From: an uncultured Prevotellaceae bacterium
Lineage (GTDB): Bacteria > Bacteroidota > Bacteroidia > Bacteroidales > Bacteroidaceae
Length of the DNA stretch: 64,000 nucleotides
Assembly: GCA_937910905.1 (NCBI GenBank)
Contig: CALEPV010000043.1
Location: 1 to 64,000, forward strand
Reading direction: 5' to 3'
This document shows positions 1 to 8,170 of the stretch, piece after piece. The translations under genes were made by a program, and so were the position numbers. The stretch's first letter is position 1. The number at the start of each line of letters is the position of its first letter. Below the pieces are notes generated by a model. It was not told the origin of the DNA, searched no databases, and saw nothing but the letters and a program-made list of their open reading frames with translations.

Positions 1-12
1 TTTTTTATTTAA

Positions 13-50
13 CACGCGCGTGTCATTTATTTAACACGCGCATGTTTTTT
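13..50 (-). terminator. CACGCGCGTG hairpin pair downstream of sprA
   Basis: Two near-identical 10-bp palindromes (CACGCGCGTG at 13-22 and CACGCGCATG at 35-44) are separated by a 12-nt A/T spacer. Read on the minus strand the pair sits about 65 nt after the sprA stop and is followed by an A/T tract. Each unit can fold alone, or the two can pair with each other. The same arrangement recurs at 14777-14858. A transcription terminator is the simplest reading; no termination data exist. Confidence 0.55.
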
Positions 51-98
51 GTGCGATATCGCGGTGAACACCCTCGGACACCGCATTGGCAGCGGCTT
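13..98. repeat. 86-nt intergenic repeat, copy A
   Basis: This stretch aligns without gaps to 14821-14906. The first 38 nt differ at one position and the remaining 48 nt match at roughly 34 positions. Conserved blocks include GCGGTG, CCGCATTG and AGCGGCTT. The second part can fold as GCGG/CCGC stems. Both copies lie immediately 3' of a minus-strand gene (sprA here, a SusD gene at copy B). It is a dispersed 3'-end element, not a coding sequence. Confidence 0.7.
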
Positions 99-115
99 TT
101 CAGCGTGTTGCACTT

Positions 116-3100
116 TTATCTGGTCAGCGAGAAGCGCAGATTGAAGCCGAAGTCCTGGGTGATGGTCGGGTAGGCCGAGGAGGACAGCAGAGGCTGGTTG
201 CGCTGGCGGTCGTAGTAGAGCGAGAACGTCACGTAGCGGCTCATGGTGTAGTCTATGGCCACGCTGGTCTTGAATGCACGGTTGCCGCTGGTGGCCTCCG
301 AGAGAAGTGTCTGTATGTTGCGGGTGATGGCATCCTGGCTGCGGTAGGAGAAGTCAAGACGCATGTTCAGGTCGTGGGCGAAGTTGCTCTTCGTACCCGT
401 GCGCGAGTTCTGCTGCTGGCTGGAGTTGTTGCCGGCGCTGGAGTTGTTGCTGTCGCGGTTGCGCGAGTTGCGTGCCGACATGCGTCGGTTCTGCTGCGAC
501 TGCTTCTGGCTGCTGCTCTTGCTGCCGCCAAACAGGGATGCGAACTTGAAGTCGTTGATCTTATAGCCCCAGCCGAACACGATGTCGGAGCTGGAGGCTT
601 CGTTGATCTGTGCCGAGGTCATGGACAGCGTGAGCACGCGGGTCTTGCGGTACTCCAGCTTCAGGGTCATGTTGTTCTGCAGCGTCACGTTGATGCCGGC
701 CAGCGGTGAGAAGGCTTCGTTGATGCTCACAGTCGAGATGTCGTACATCGATGAGGGCTGGTAGGTGCCGCTGGTGGTGTTCAGCACGTAACCCATGTCC
801 GAACCGCCCATGTACTCAATCCACGACGAGTAGGTGTTGTAGGAGCCTACGGAGTAGATGCTCTTGTAGCCGTGGGTCAGGGTGACGCTCTTCATGTGCT
901 CGCGTATCCAGGGCAGGGTGGACAGTCCCTTGTAGTTGATGGTCCAGTTGGGCAGCATGTGGGTCAGGGTGGGGAAGATGTCCAGCGGTGTGGATGCAGC
1001 CTTGCGACCGCTGTAGGCAGCTAGGAAGGCAGGCACCATCACATCGGCGCTGTACTCGCCTACGGTTCCGTTGGCTGGGTCGAAGGTGCCGCTCATGCCT
1101 GTGCCGTCGGGATAGCGAGTGCCTGCGTACTTCTTCTCCACGCGCTGATGCATGGTGCCCAGGTTGGATATGAAGTCGTTGAAGGGCTTGCTCTCGTAGC
1201 CGTTGTCGGCACTGCCGCGCGAGGCAAATGCCGTGCGGATGGTGATTGTAGTCATGTTGAACGAACCGGTACGTGTGGTGGGGTTGCCGGCGTACATGAA
1301 CTGTATGCTCTTAGCACCATTGACTGTGCGGGAGGCGTTGAGATCTATCTTCAAGTCGGAGAACGGCTCCAGTGTAGCTTTAAGCTGGAAGTCCTCCATT
1401 GCGTTGGTGGTAGCTGGAGTGGCCACGCTGTCGTTGCTCAGCAGCCAGCCGCGGTCCTGGGCACGGTCTATGTAGCTCTCGCCCACAAGTCCGAAGGCGA
1501 AGTCGAGACCCGGAGTCATGCCCAATGGTGTGCTCTTCTGTCCGAGCATATCGCCCACGTTGGGCATGAAGCCTGGCAGAGCTATGGAGTAGGTGTTGCG
1601 GTAGGACACACTCACGTTGCGTACCATCATCAGGAAGCGTGCGCCGGCCTGCGACCACTTGTACCAGTTCTGATCCTCCAGCTTGGGTTTGGCTATGACG
1701 TTGATTCGCAGCACTTGCGGCTTCTCCGTCTCTATGTCGGCAGCAGCGAGGTCTGGCGTAGTGGCCAGGCTGTCGGTTCCTGCTGCCAGCAGGGTAGAGT
1801 CGGATAGTTCAGACAGGGACAGGGAGTCTGGCATCTGACTGGCTACGTCTGCCTTGCGCTTGCTGCGCTTGCTGCTCTTGGGTGTGATGACACGGATGCT
1901 GTTCTCGTCCACACGCTTGTACTTCAGCTTGTATGGCTTGCCGTCCTCTGTGCGGGCGGTGACTGTGATGCGCTTGGACTTCTGTCCGTGGTTCACCAGT
2001 ATGGCGCTGTCGGGTATCAGGGTCACCTCGCCTGCATAGCCCTTGAACTGCTTGGGCGATGTCTTCGACGAGCTGACGCCACGCTGGTTGCCCTGAGCCT
2101 GCAGCTGCTGGAGGGCGGTACTGTCGCCCTCGGCTGCCTTCTGCTGTGCTTCTGCCAGCGCCTTCTGGGCATCGGCCTCGGCCTTCCGCTTGGCTGCTGC
2201 TGCCTTCTTCTTGTCCTGGTCGTTCTTGCGTGCAGCGGTGCGCACATTGTTGGCCTGGAAGCGCTTGTTGGCTGCTTCGAGGAACGGAACGTGGTTGTAC
2301 AGCGTCTCAAGGTTGAGCTTGCCGTTCAGCGTTATGTTGCGCTGCGTCTGTATGGTGTTGCCCAGAGTGGAGCCGTCCTCCAGCTCGGCACCGCGGCGCC
2401 ACGAGTATGTGCCCTGATAGTTGCCGTCGGCTGAGATCCAGTCGGTCAGCGGAACCTTCTCGAAGGGCACCTTGTAGGAGGCCTGAACAGTCTGCTGGTA
2501 GTCGAGCGGCGTGCCCCATGAGCGGATGCTGTGCCACACGCTGTCCTTCCAAGCCTCGTAGTGGTCGGGGTAGAGGTCCTTGTTTACTGGCGTGTAGGGC
2601 TCCTCAATCTCAGCGTGGGTGGCGCTCTGGAAGTTGAAGTGCAGCGACTTGGTCAGGTCCCAGCGCAGGCTGAAGTCGCGGTTGAAGAGGAATGTAGGCG
2701 TCCAGCGAACAGGTATGGCAGTCGGCGATTCAAGGTTGTCCATGTCGCGCTCCTGTATCTCGTAGTAGTTGCGAGTGATGTCGGCACCGAAGCTGATGCT
2801 CTGCGGAGCGAAGTTGAAGTTCTGTGCCTTTGCCAGGTCGAGCCACTTGGTCTTGGCCTTGATGTTCTTGAATGGCTCCCATGCTTGCCAGTTGGGTGAC
2901 CATGTGTAGTTCATGCCGCCGCGCCACGTGTACTCGTGCTCGTAGACGGTGGTCTCGCCGGTGTTGTAGTTGTGCGAGTGGCTATAGTTGAATGTGAAGT
3001 TGGCAGGGTCGTAGGGCATCGGGTGCTTGCGTGTGGCTATATTCAGTCGCACACCCGTCAGGCTCAAGTTCTTGCTGATCTGCTTGCGTGTGGTGAGGCT

Positions 3101-6100
3101 GGTGATGCTGTCCTTCTCGTGCTGTGTGGTGGCAGCATCGAGGGCGTCGCTGAGCAGCATATCGGTGTCAAGAGGATTGTACTTGGGCTTGACGGTCTCC
3201 TTGGCGTAGCTATAATACAAAGGTACGGAGAGCTTGGCCTTAGGTGGCAGCAGCTTACCCAGGTCGAGCTGTGTGGTGATGGCGTACTCGTAGGTGTCAT
3301 CGTTGCTGCGTTCCTGCACGCTCTGCTCGATGCCACCGAAGCCCGCACGCTCGATGTGACCCTGCACATTGACGCTGCCCAGGTCGGACAGCTGCACGTT
3401 CAGCTGTCCCTGTGCTGCCCAGCCGCCTTCGTTGGAGAATTCCTGCAGGCGCAACTCGTTGGCCCACACCTCGACGCTCTTCACGGTACGTCCGTTGTTG
3501 CGGATACCTATCATTATGGTCTTCACCTCGCCCAGGGTGGGGTTGCCCATCACGGTGACGCGGTTGTTGGGACGGTCGGGGTCGTAGTCGCTGAACTCTT
3601 GATTGAACGATGCATTGCCCAGGCTCTTCTCGTGGTTGCGCTGCTTCTTTATGGCTGTGAAGCGTGTCAGGTCTATGTCCAGCATGTTCTCCTCCGGCCA
3701 CACGGCGCGGCAGTCGGCACCGCTGTAGGTGTCGTAGTGGCCTTCGGGTGTCAGCGTCAGCGGTATCTCGTACTCATAGAAGTTGCTGCGATAGTCGGAA
3801 CCAAGGCGCAGGAAGATGGATGTCTCACCGCTCTGCAGGTCGGTGATGTCGTTGGCCAGGGCGTTGGCGTGTACGAACATCTGCAGATGCTTGTACTGGC
3901 GCATGTCGTAGTTGCAGTTCTTGAACACTGCACGCGCCTCGCCTGGCTGGAGGTTGCGCACGATGAGCGACAGGGCCTGTTCATTGCTCTCCACTAGCTG
4001 CGACTGTGCCGGGTCGGTGACACGGCTCACACCCGGCGGCAACACGTAGTTGACGGGCAGCTTGTCGTTGTTCTCCTCAATGTTTACGGCACTGACTTCG
4101 AGGTGTGCCGATGCCGGAGCACTGCCCGGTGTGAGGCTCTGCTCGTAGGTCTGCCAGTCGGCTTGAACCAGCTCCATCGTTGCAAAGCGCAGTATGATGG
4201 GCTTCTCGAAACCGGTCACATACATACGGATGAAGCGTATGCTGGTGAAGTCTGTGATGCCGCCAACGGCCTGCTCGTACTCCTCAAGCGGTATGCGGAA
4301 CTGGAACCAGCGTATCGTCTCGTTGTTGCCGTTGCGCAGTGCTACGTTTGTACGGCGCACGTCGGTGATGAAGTTACGACCCACGAGTGTGTCGCCCGGA
4401 TGAATGGATATATGGTATGAGAAGTACTTCTCATACTCGTTAAGGGTGTAGTCCTGGTTGATGTCCTCGACATCGGGCGTGGTCTTGTAGGCTGTCTCGT
4501 AGCTCTCTGGCGAGTTGTCCGTATCTGGTGAGTTGCCTTCGGGCATGGTGATGCGCTTGTAGCGGTCTAGGATGCTGACCTGCTGTGCATCGAAATCGGA
4601 ACCACGGAAGTAGTGGTAGTCATCGCCTGCAGGGTCATCGAAGATGGCTTGGAACACATCGGGCGACACCTTGCCCTGTATGGCTGTGAGGTAGTCTTGA
4701 TATGCGCCGTAGGTCTTCTCCTGCTCTGATGTCAAGCCGTTGAGACCCACATCCTGACGTGTGCGGGCACCGCTCTCGTTGTTGAAGGCGTAGGTGACGC
4801 TGGCACCCTTTGGCACACGGCCCCACACGGTCTCCTCGTAGTAGTTCGGGTTGTCGTCCAGTGGCAGTCCGCTCTCATAGAACTTCTTGCCGTCGCGCAG
4901 CACATCCTCAGACACCTCGCCGAGGTTCAGGTACAGCTCGCCGCCGTAGCTCTGGTCGTTGCCGGTGTAGATGAACGGGTCAAGCAGCCAGAACTCGATG
5001 TACTCGATGTTCTGTGCCTCGAAGTCGGGATTGTCGGTCTTGCGCATCATGCCGCCCCAGTTCTCCTTCGGGTTCTGCAGGTGGCCTTGCTGGTCGATGT
5101 CGGGATTAAGGTTGTAGGCACCACGCTCTTCGGGATAGTAGGCGAGGTTCAGCACATTGAGTGACGATGCTTCGGAATAGCTCGTCTGCGACTTCTGTGG
5201 GTAGAGCTCGCGCTCATACACCTCGCGTACATAGTGGTTGGACAGCTGCTGAAGGTCGCTCTTGATGTGCGATGGAGTGAGCGATGAGCTGCGGCGTGTG
5301 AGCAGTGGGTCGATGTAGTACCACGACAGCAATGCACGACGGTAGCCGCTGCGCACATCGCTGATGTACGATGCTTCGGGGAAGGCAGTAGGTACGCTGG
5401 ACATCATCCAGGCTGTCGGCTGACTGATGCTCATTGGGTTCTTGGTATTCTCGAAGTCGTCCATGTAGGATGCTCCAGCCTGCACGCGGTGGTTCTGACC
5501 GGCCACCAACTGTGCGAACTCTGCACTGAAGGATATCTGCGACGGTGCTGTGAAGTTGAGCAGCGGTATGGCGTTCAGGGCGTTGGTGAGCCATTGGCTC
5601 TCCTTCTTCCAGTCGAGATGCAGTCCCCACAGGGTGTTCTTCAGGGGTTCCTCACCCATATTCACCTTTGTGGTCAGCGGCTGCTCATTGAGAAACATCA
5701 GCGTACCACCGAAACTCAGGTTGCGGTTGAGGTCGTAGTCCCAGTTCACTCCGAGCAGGGTCTTGCGCTGCATACCGTACACATCGTTGCTCTCCACGCT
5801 GGCGTTAATCTTCGTGCCGGCATCAATCAAGCTTTGGTTCAACACGTAGACAATACCCATTGAGTAGTCCACGCGGTAGTCTACATTCTCGGTCAGAGTG
5901 ACACCGCCAGCCGTTACTATCACAGAGCCTTGTGCTATGTTCGTGGCTCCAAGGTCTATCTCAGCACCATTGGTGCCCTTGTAGCGGCCGGTGAGCATGA
6001 ACTTGTTCTGCTCTGCAATCTGCTGTGCAATAGTCTTGGTGCTGTCGTAGAGTGCATCGAAGCAGTACTTGTCGGCTACTGCATCGTTGCCTATCCACTG

Positions 6101-7870
6101 GCGCAGGTGGTCGCCAAACGGCTCTGCAACAGGGAAGATGATACGTCCCTTGTTGATGGTATAGCCCTCAACGTAGTCGAACTGTCCGTCGGAGTTGGAC
6201 TTATTGTTGTTGTCCAAGCGGTCGAGGTTCATGGCCCGAAGCAGCGGCGTGCTCTTCAGGTTGGACTCAGGAAGATATGTGATGTACACGCCGGCCGAGT
6301 CGCTTTGGTACTTGATGTCGAGGCGGAACTTCTCACGCTGCGTGCTGGTAGCACCCAGTGAATAGACATTGCGCATCATCAGCTTCCAGCCGCCCCATGT
6401 TGGTGAACCGCTTGTGCCCTTCAGCGCTTTGACGTACAAGCACTTTGTATTGTCGGTCAGATCGGATGCGAACTCGCCCACCTGATACGTCTGGCCGTTG
6501 AGGGTGTACTCGAAGGCTACGGCCAGCACCTCGTCGGGTTCCAGCTGGAAGTTCAGCGACACGTAGCCGAGGGCTGAATTGAGTGTGTACTCGGTGCTGC
6601 TCAACTTGCGTGCACTCTGTAGCTTCTCGTAGTCACTGCCGCCGGCAAAACCGTTGATGCTGTCTAGCGACGATGTGGCACGGCTGATGTCGCGGGCATA
6701 GCCGTGGTTCTGTATGATGTAGTCGTAGAGAGTGTTGGCGCGGTTCTGCGGCTGGGCATTCATTATGCCGTTGCTCTGCCAGTTGCGGTTGCTGATGTGC
6801 ACGGCCTCACCCAGATCGGTGAAGGCTATGATGTTGCGGTTGTTCTCGACCGATGAAGTCTTGTTTGTCACCCACAGCTCCACACGTTTGATAGTGATGC
6901 CGCTGGCTATCGTGGGCAGTGTGCGCATCCAGCGGTCATAGTTGTCGCGGAAGTACTGCGACAGCCAGAAGTGGCGTCCTTCCTCATAGTTGACTGCCGA
7001 TATCTCGTAGTTCTGGGTCTGTGCACCGCCCTTGGAGCTGACGCTGCGCGAGGCCGACTTCTTCTGGCTGACCACTGTCTGCAGGCGTAGACGGCCGAAC
7101 TGCATGTCGGTGCGCAGACCGAACAGGCTCGATATGCCTGGTATGAGTGATGAGTTGGAGGGCATCGACACATTGCCGGCCTCTATCAGCTTGATGATTT
7201 CATCCTCCTTGCCGTCGTACTTCAGCTTCATCTGTTGGGCATCGAAGTCGAATGTAGCGTCGGTGTTGTAGTTGATGTTGAGGTGCATCTTATCGCCCAC
7301 CGAACCCTGCAGCGACAGGTTAATCTTCTCGTCGAAGTCGAATCCTGTGGTGTTGCGACGGTTGGCAGCGAGCGACGGGTTGTTGACGCGCTTCAGGTTC
7401 ATGCCCACTTTGAGCTCTGCTGTACCCTGTGTCTTGATGCTCACACCGCCGGGGCCGAATATCTTCTCTGCTGGTCCGAGTGAGAAGCTCATGTCGGAGA
7501 AGTCGAATTTGTCCTTGCCCTGCGTGCTGTAGGCTTCTGCATTCTTGTTGCGGTAGTAAGACTGCATGGAGCGCTGCAGGCTCCACTGCTGATACTCGTC
7601 AGGCGTCATCAGTATGGGCGTGTTCAGGTAGCCGCCGTTGCCCAGCTTGGTGCCGATGCGGTAGTAGCCTGTGATGCTGTCCATCTCTACCACCTGCTGT
7701 AGATTGTCAGGCTGATGCAGGCTGACTGCCGAGCTATCCAAGTCCTCGACTGTCAGTGGTGTCGTGTGCTGTGTACGAGTACGTATACTATCTGTCTGGG
7801 CGCTGACCTGTGGGGCCAGGCTGAGCAAGCCTAACAGCAGTATGGACAGATATGTATAGCTATGTCTCAT
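116..7870 (-). CDS. sprA: SprA/Sov, type IX secretion outer-membrane translocon
   Basis: The 2,584-aa product matches the SprA (Sov) family in size and overall sequence character. SprA is the giant outer-membrane beta-barrel that forms the protein-conducting channel of the type IX secretion system. The N-terminus has a signal peptide (hydrophobic segment after MRHSYTY, Ala-X-Ala-type site near residue 24). The body is rich in alternating aromatic/polar beta strands. The C-terminus ends in a strand-like segment finishing in Arg. Two low-complexity inserts stand out: a Lys/Ala-rich stretch at roughly residues 1860-1910 and an Asn/Gln/Ser-rich loop near 2430-2480. The gene is monocistronic as far as can be seen, with palindromic repeats on both sides. 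Its presence fits the secreted cargo candidate at 37660. Confidence 0.93.
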   Translation of the reverse strand: MRHSYTYLSILLLGLLSLAPQVSAQTDSIRTRTQHTTPLTVEDLDSSAVSLHQPDNLQQVVEMDSITGYYRIGTKLGNGGYLNTPILMTPDEYQQWSLQRSMQSYYRNKNAEAYSTQGKDKFDFSDMSFSLGPAEKIFGPGGVSIKTQGTAELKVGMNLKRVNNPSLAANRRNTTGFDFDEKINLSLQGSVGDKMHLNINYNTDATFDFDAQQMKLKYDGKEDEIIKLIEAGNVSMPSNSSLIPGISSLFGLRTDMQFGRLRLQTVVSQKKSASRSVSSKGGAQTQNYEISAVNYEEGRHFWLSQYFRDNYDRWMRTLPTIASGITIKRVELWVTNKTSSVENNRNIIAFTDLGEAVHISNRNWQSNGIMNAQPQNRANTLYDYIIQNHGYARDISRATSSLDSINGFAGGSDYEKLQSARKLSSTEYTLNSALGYVSLNFQLEPDEVLAVAFEYTLNGQTYQVGEFASDLTDNTKCLYVKALKGTSGSPTWGGWKLMMRNVYSLGATSTQREKFRLDIKYQSDSAGVYITYLPESNLKSTPLLRAMNLDRLDNNNKSNSDGQFDYVEGYTINKGRIIFPVAEPFGDHLRQWIGNDAVADKYCFDALYDSTKTIAQQIAEQNKFMLTGRYKGTNGAEIDLGATNIAQGSVIVTAGGVTLTENVDYRVDYSMGIVYVLNQSLIDAGTKINASVESNDVYGMQRKTLLGVNWDYDLNRNLSFGGTLMFLNEQPLTTKVNMGEEPLKNTLWGLHLDWKKESQWLTNALNAIPLLNFTAPSQISFSAEFAQLVAGQNHRVQAGASYMDDFENTKNPMSISQPTAWMMSSVPTAFPEASYISDVRSGYRRALLSWYYIDPLLTRRSSSLTPSHIKSDLQQLSNHYVREVYERELYPQKSQTSYSEASSLNVLNLAYYPEERGAYNLNPDIDQQGHLQNPKENWGGMMRKTDNPDFEAQNIEYIEFWLLDPFIYTGNDQSYGGELYLNLGEVSEDVLRDGKKFYESGLPLDDNPNYYEETVWGRVPKGASVTYAFNNESGARTRQDVGLNGLTSEQEKTYGAYQDYLTAIQGKVSPDVFQAIFDDPAGDDYHYFRGSDFDAQQVSILDRYKRITMPEGNSPDTDNSPESYETAYKTTPDVEDINQDYTLNEYEKYFSYHISIHPGDTLVGRNFITDVRRTNVALRNGNNETIRWFQFRIPLEEYEQAVGGITDFTSIRFIRMYVTGFEKPIILRFATMELVQADWQTYEQSLTPGSAPASAHLEVSAVNIEENNDKLPVNYVLPPGVSRVTDPAQSQLVESNEQALSLIVRNLQPGEARAVFKNCNYDMRQYKHLQMFVHANALANDITDLQSGETSIFLRLGSDYRSNFYEYEIPLTLTPEGHYDTYSGADCRAVWPEENMLDIDLTRFTAIKKQRNHEKSLGNASFNQEFSDYDPDRPNNRVTVMGNPTLGEVKTIMIGIRNNGRTVKSVEVWANELRLQEFSNEGGWAAQGQLNVQLSDLGSVNVQGHIERAGFGGIEQSVQERSNDDTYEYAITTQLDLGKLLPPKAKLSVPLYYSYAKETVKPKYNPLDTDMLLSDALDAATTQHEKDSITSLTTRKQISKNLSLTGVRLNIATRKHPMPYDPANFTFNYSHSHNYNTGETTVYEHEYTWRGGMNYTWSPNWQAWEPFKNIKAKTKWLDLAKAQNFNFAPQSISFGADITRNYYEIQERDMDNLESPTAIPVRWTPTFLFNRDFSLRWDLTKSLHFNFQSATHAEIEEPYTPVNKDLYPDHYEAWKDSVWHSIRSWGTPLDYQQTVQASYKVPFEKVPLTDWISADGNYQGTYSWRRGAELEDGSTLGNTIQTQRNITLNGKLNLETLYNHVPFLEAANKRFQANNVRTAARKNDQDKKKAAAAKRKAEADAQKALAEAQQKAAEGDSTALQQLQAQGNQRGVSSSKTSPKQFKGYAGEVTLIPDSAILVNHGQKSKRITVTARTEDGKPYKLKYKRVDENSIRVITPKSSKRSKRKADVASQMPDSLSLSELSDSTLLAAGTDSLATTPDLAAADIETEKPQVLRINVIAKPKLEDQNWYKWSQAGARFLMMVRNVSVSYRNTYSIALPGFMPNVGDMLGQKSTPLGMTPGLDFAFGLVGESYIDRAQDRGWLLSNDSVATPATTNAMEDFQLKATLEPFSDLKIDLNASRTVNGAKSIQFMYAGNPTTRTGSFNMTTITIRTAFASRGSADNGYESKPFNDFISNLGTMHQRVEKKYAGTRYPDGTGMSGTFDPANGTVGEYSADVMVPAFLAAYSGRKAASTPLDIFPTLTHMLPNWTINYKGLSTLPWIREHMKSVTLTHGYKSIYSVGSYNTYSSWIEYMGGSDMGYVLNTTSGTYQPSSMYDISTVSINEAFSPLAGINVTLQNNMTLKLEYRKTRVLTLSMTSAQINEASSSDIVFGWGYKINDFKFASLFGGSKSSSQKQSQQNRRMSARNSRNRDSNNSSAGNNSSQQQNSRTGTKSNFAHDLNMRLDFSYRSQDAITRNIQTLLSEATSGNRAFKTSVAIDYTMSRYVTFSLYYDRQRNQPLLSSSAYPTITQDFGFNLRFSLTR

Positions 7871-7938
7871 TAGCAGAGTGCATACTTCAACTCTAATAAT
7901 AACGCTACGTTGGTGCTTTTATTGTGGCTTACACCATA

Positions 7939-8113
7939 AGTGATGGTTAAAAAATAACTTGGGACGATTTTATGTGAAATGATTAGCACTCATCTTTTTG
8001 GCTTCTTTGCCTCCACTCATCGGTCACGTAGCCCGCTACGCTCCTTCTTCGTGAAGACAAATAAGCTCAAAAATATGAGTCAAATCGGCCCAACTTATTA
8101 TTTAATCATCACT
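7939..8113. repeat. 175-bp imperfect palindrome, MITE-like
   Basis: The two ends are inverted copies: AGTGATGGTTAAA at the left, and the reverse complement of TTTAATCATCACT at the right. The match continues for about 30 bp, including TTGGGnCGATTT. Further inward, ACTCATnTTTTTG also recurs inverted. The centre is the perfect palindrome CGTAGCCCGCTACG near 8028-8041, so the whole unit can fold as one long hairpin. It contains no ORF of note. A related single end lies at 47553-47587. No clear target-site duplication was seen. It could be a non-autonomous element or a regulatory hairpin between the Oar-like gene and sprA. Confidence 0.6.
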
Positions 8114-8118
8114 AAATA

Positions 8119-8148
8119 ATGCGCGTGACAATTGCTTGCCACGCGCAT
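8119..8148 (-). terminator. Terminator hairpin of the Oar-like receptor gene
   Basis: Perfect 9-bp stem: ATGCGCGTG at 8119-8127 pairs with CACGCGCAT at 8140-8148 across a 12-nt loop. It lies 22 nt after the minus-strand stop at 8171 and is followed on that strand by an A/T-rich tract. The stem core belongs to the same CACGCGC family as the hairpins after sprA and after the SusD gene at 14905. Confidence 0.65.
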
Positions 8149-8170
8149 GTGCTGCTCTCGTGCGCGCTTC

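Noticed and set aside
2936..3997. Long plus-strand reading frame inside sprA (353 codons)
   Set aside because: It is antisense to a well-supported gene, its translation is Val/Leu/Gly-rich without domain pattern, and it arises from G/C-rich codon use on the other strand.
7939..8113. Insertion sequence with transposase
   Set aside because: Only 175 bp long with no coding capacity; at most a non-autonomous element.
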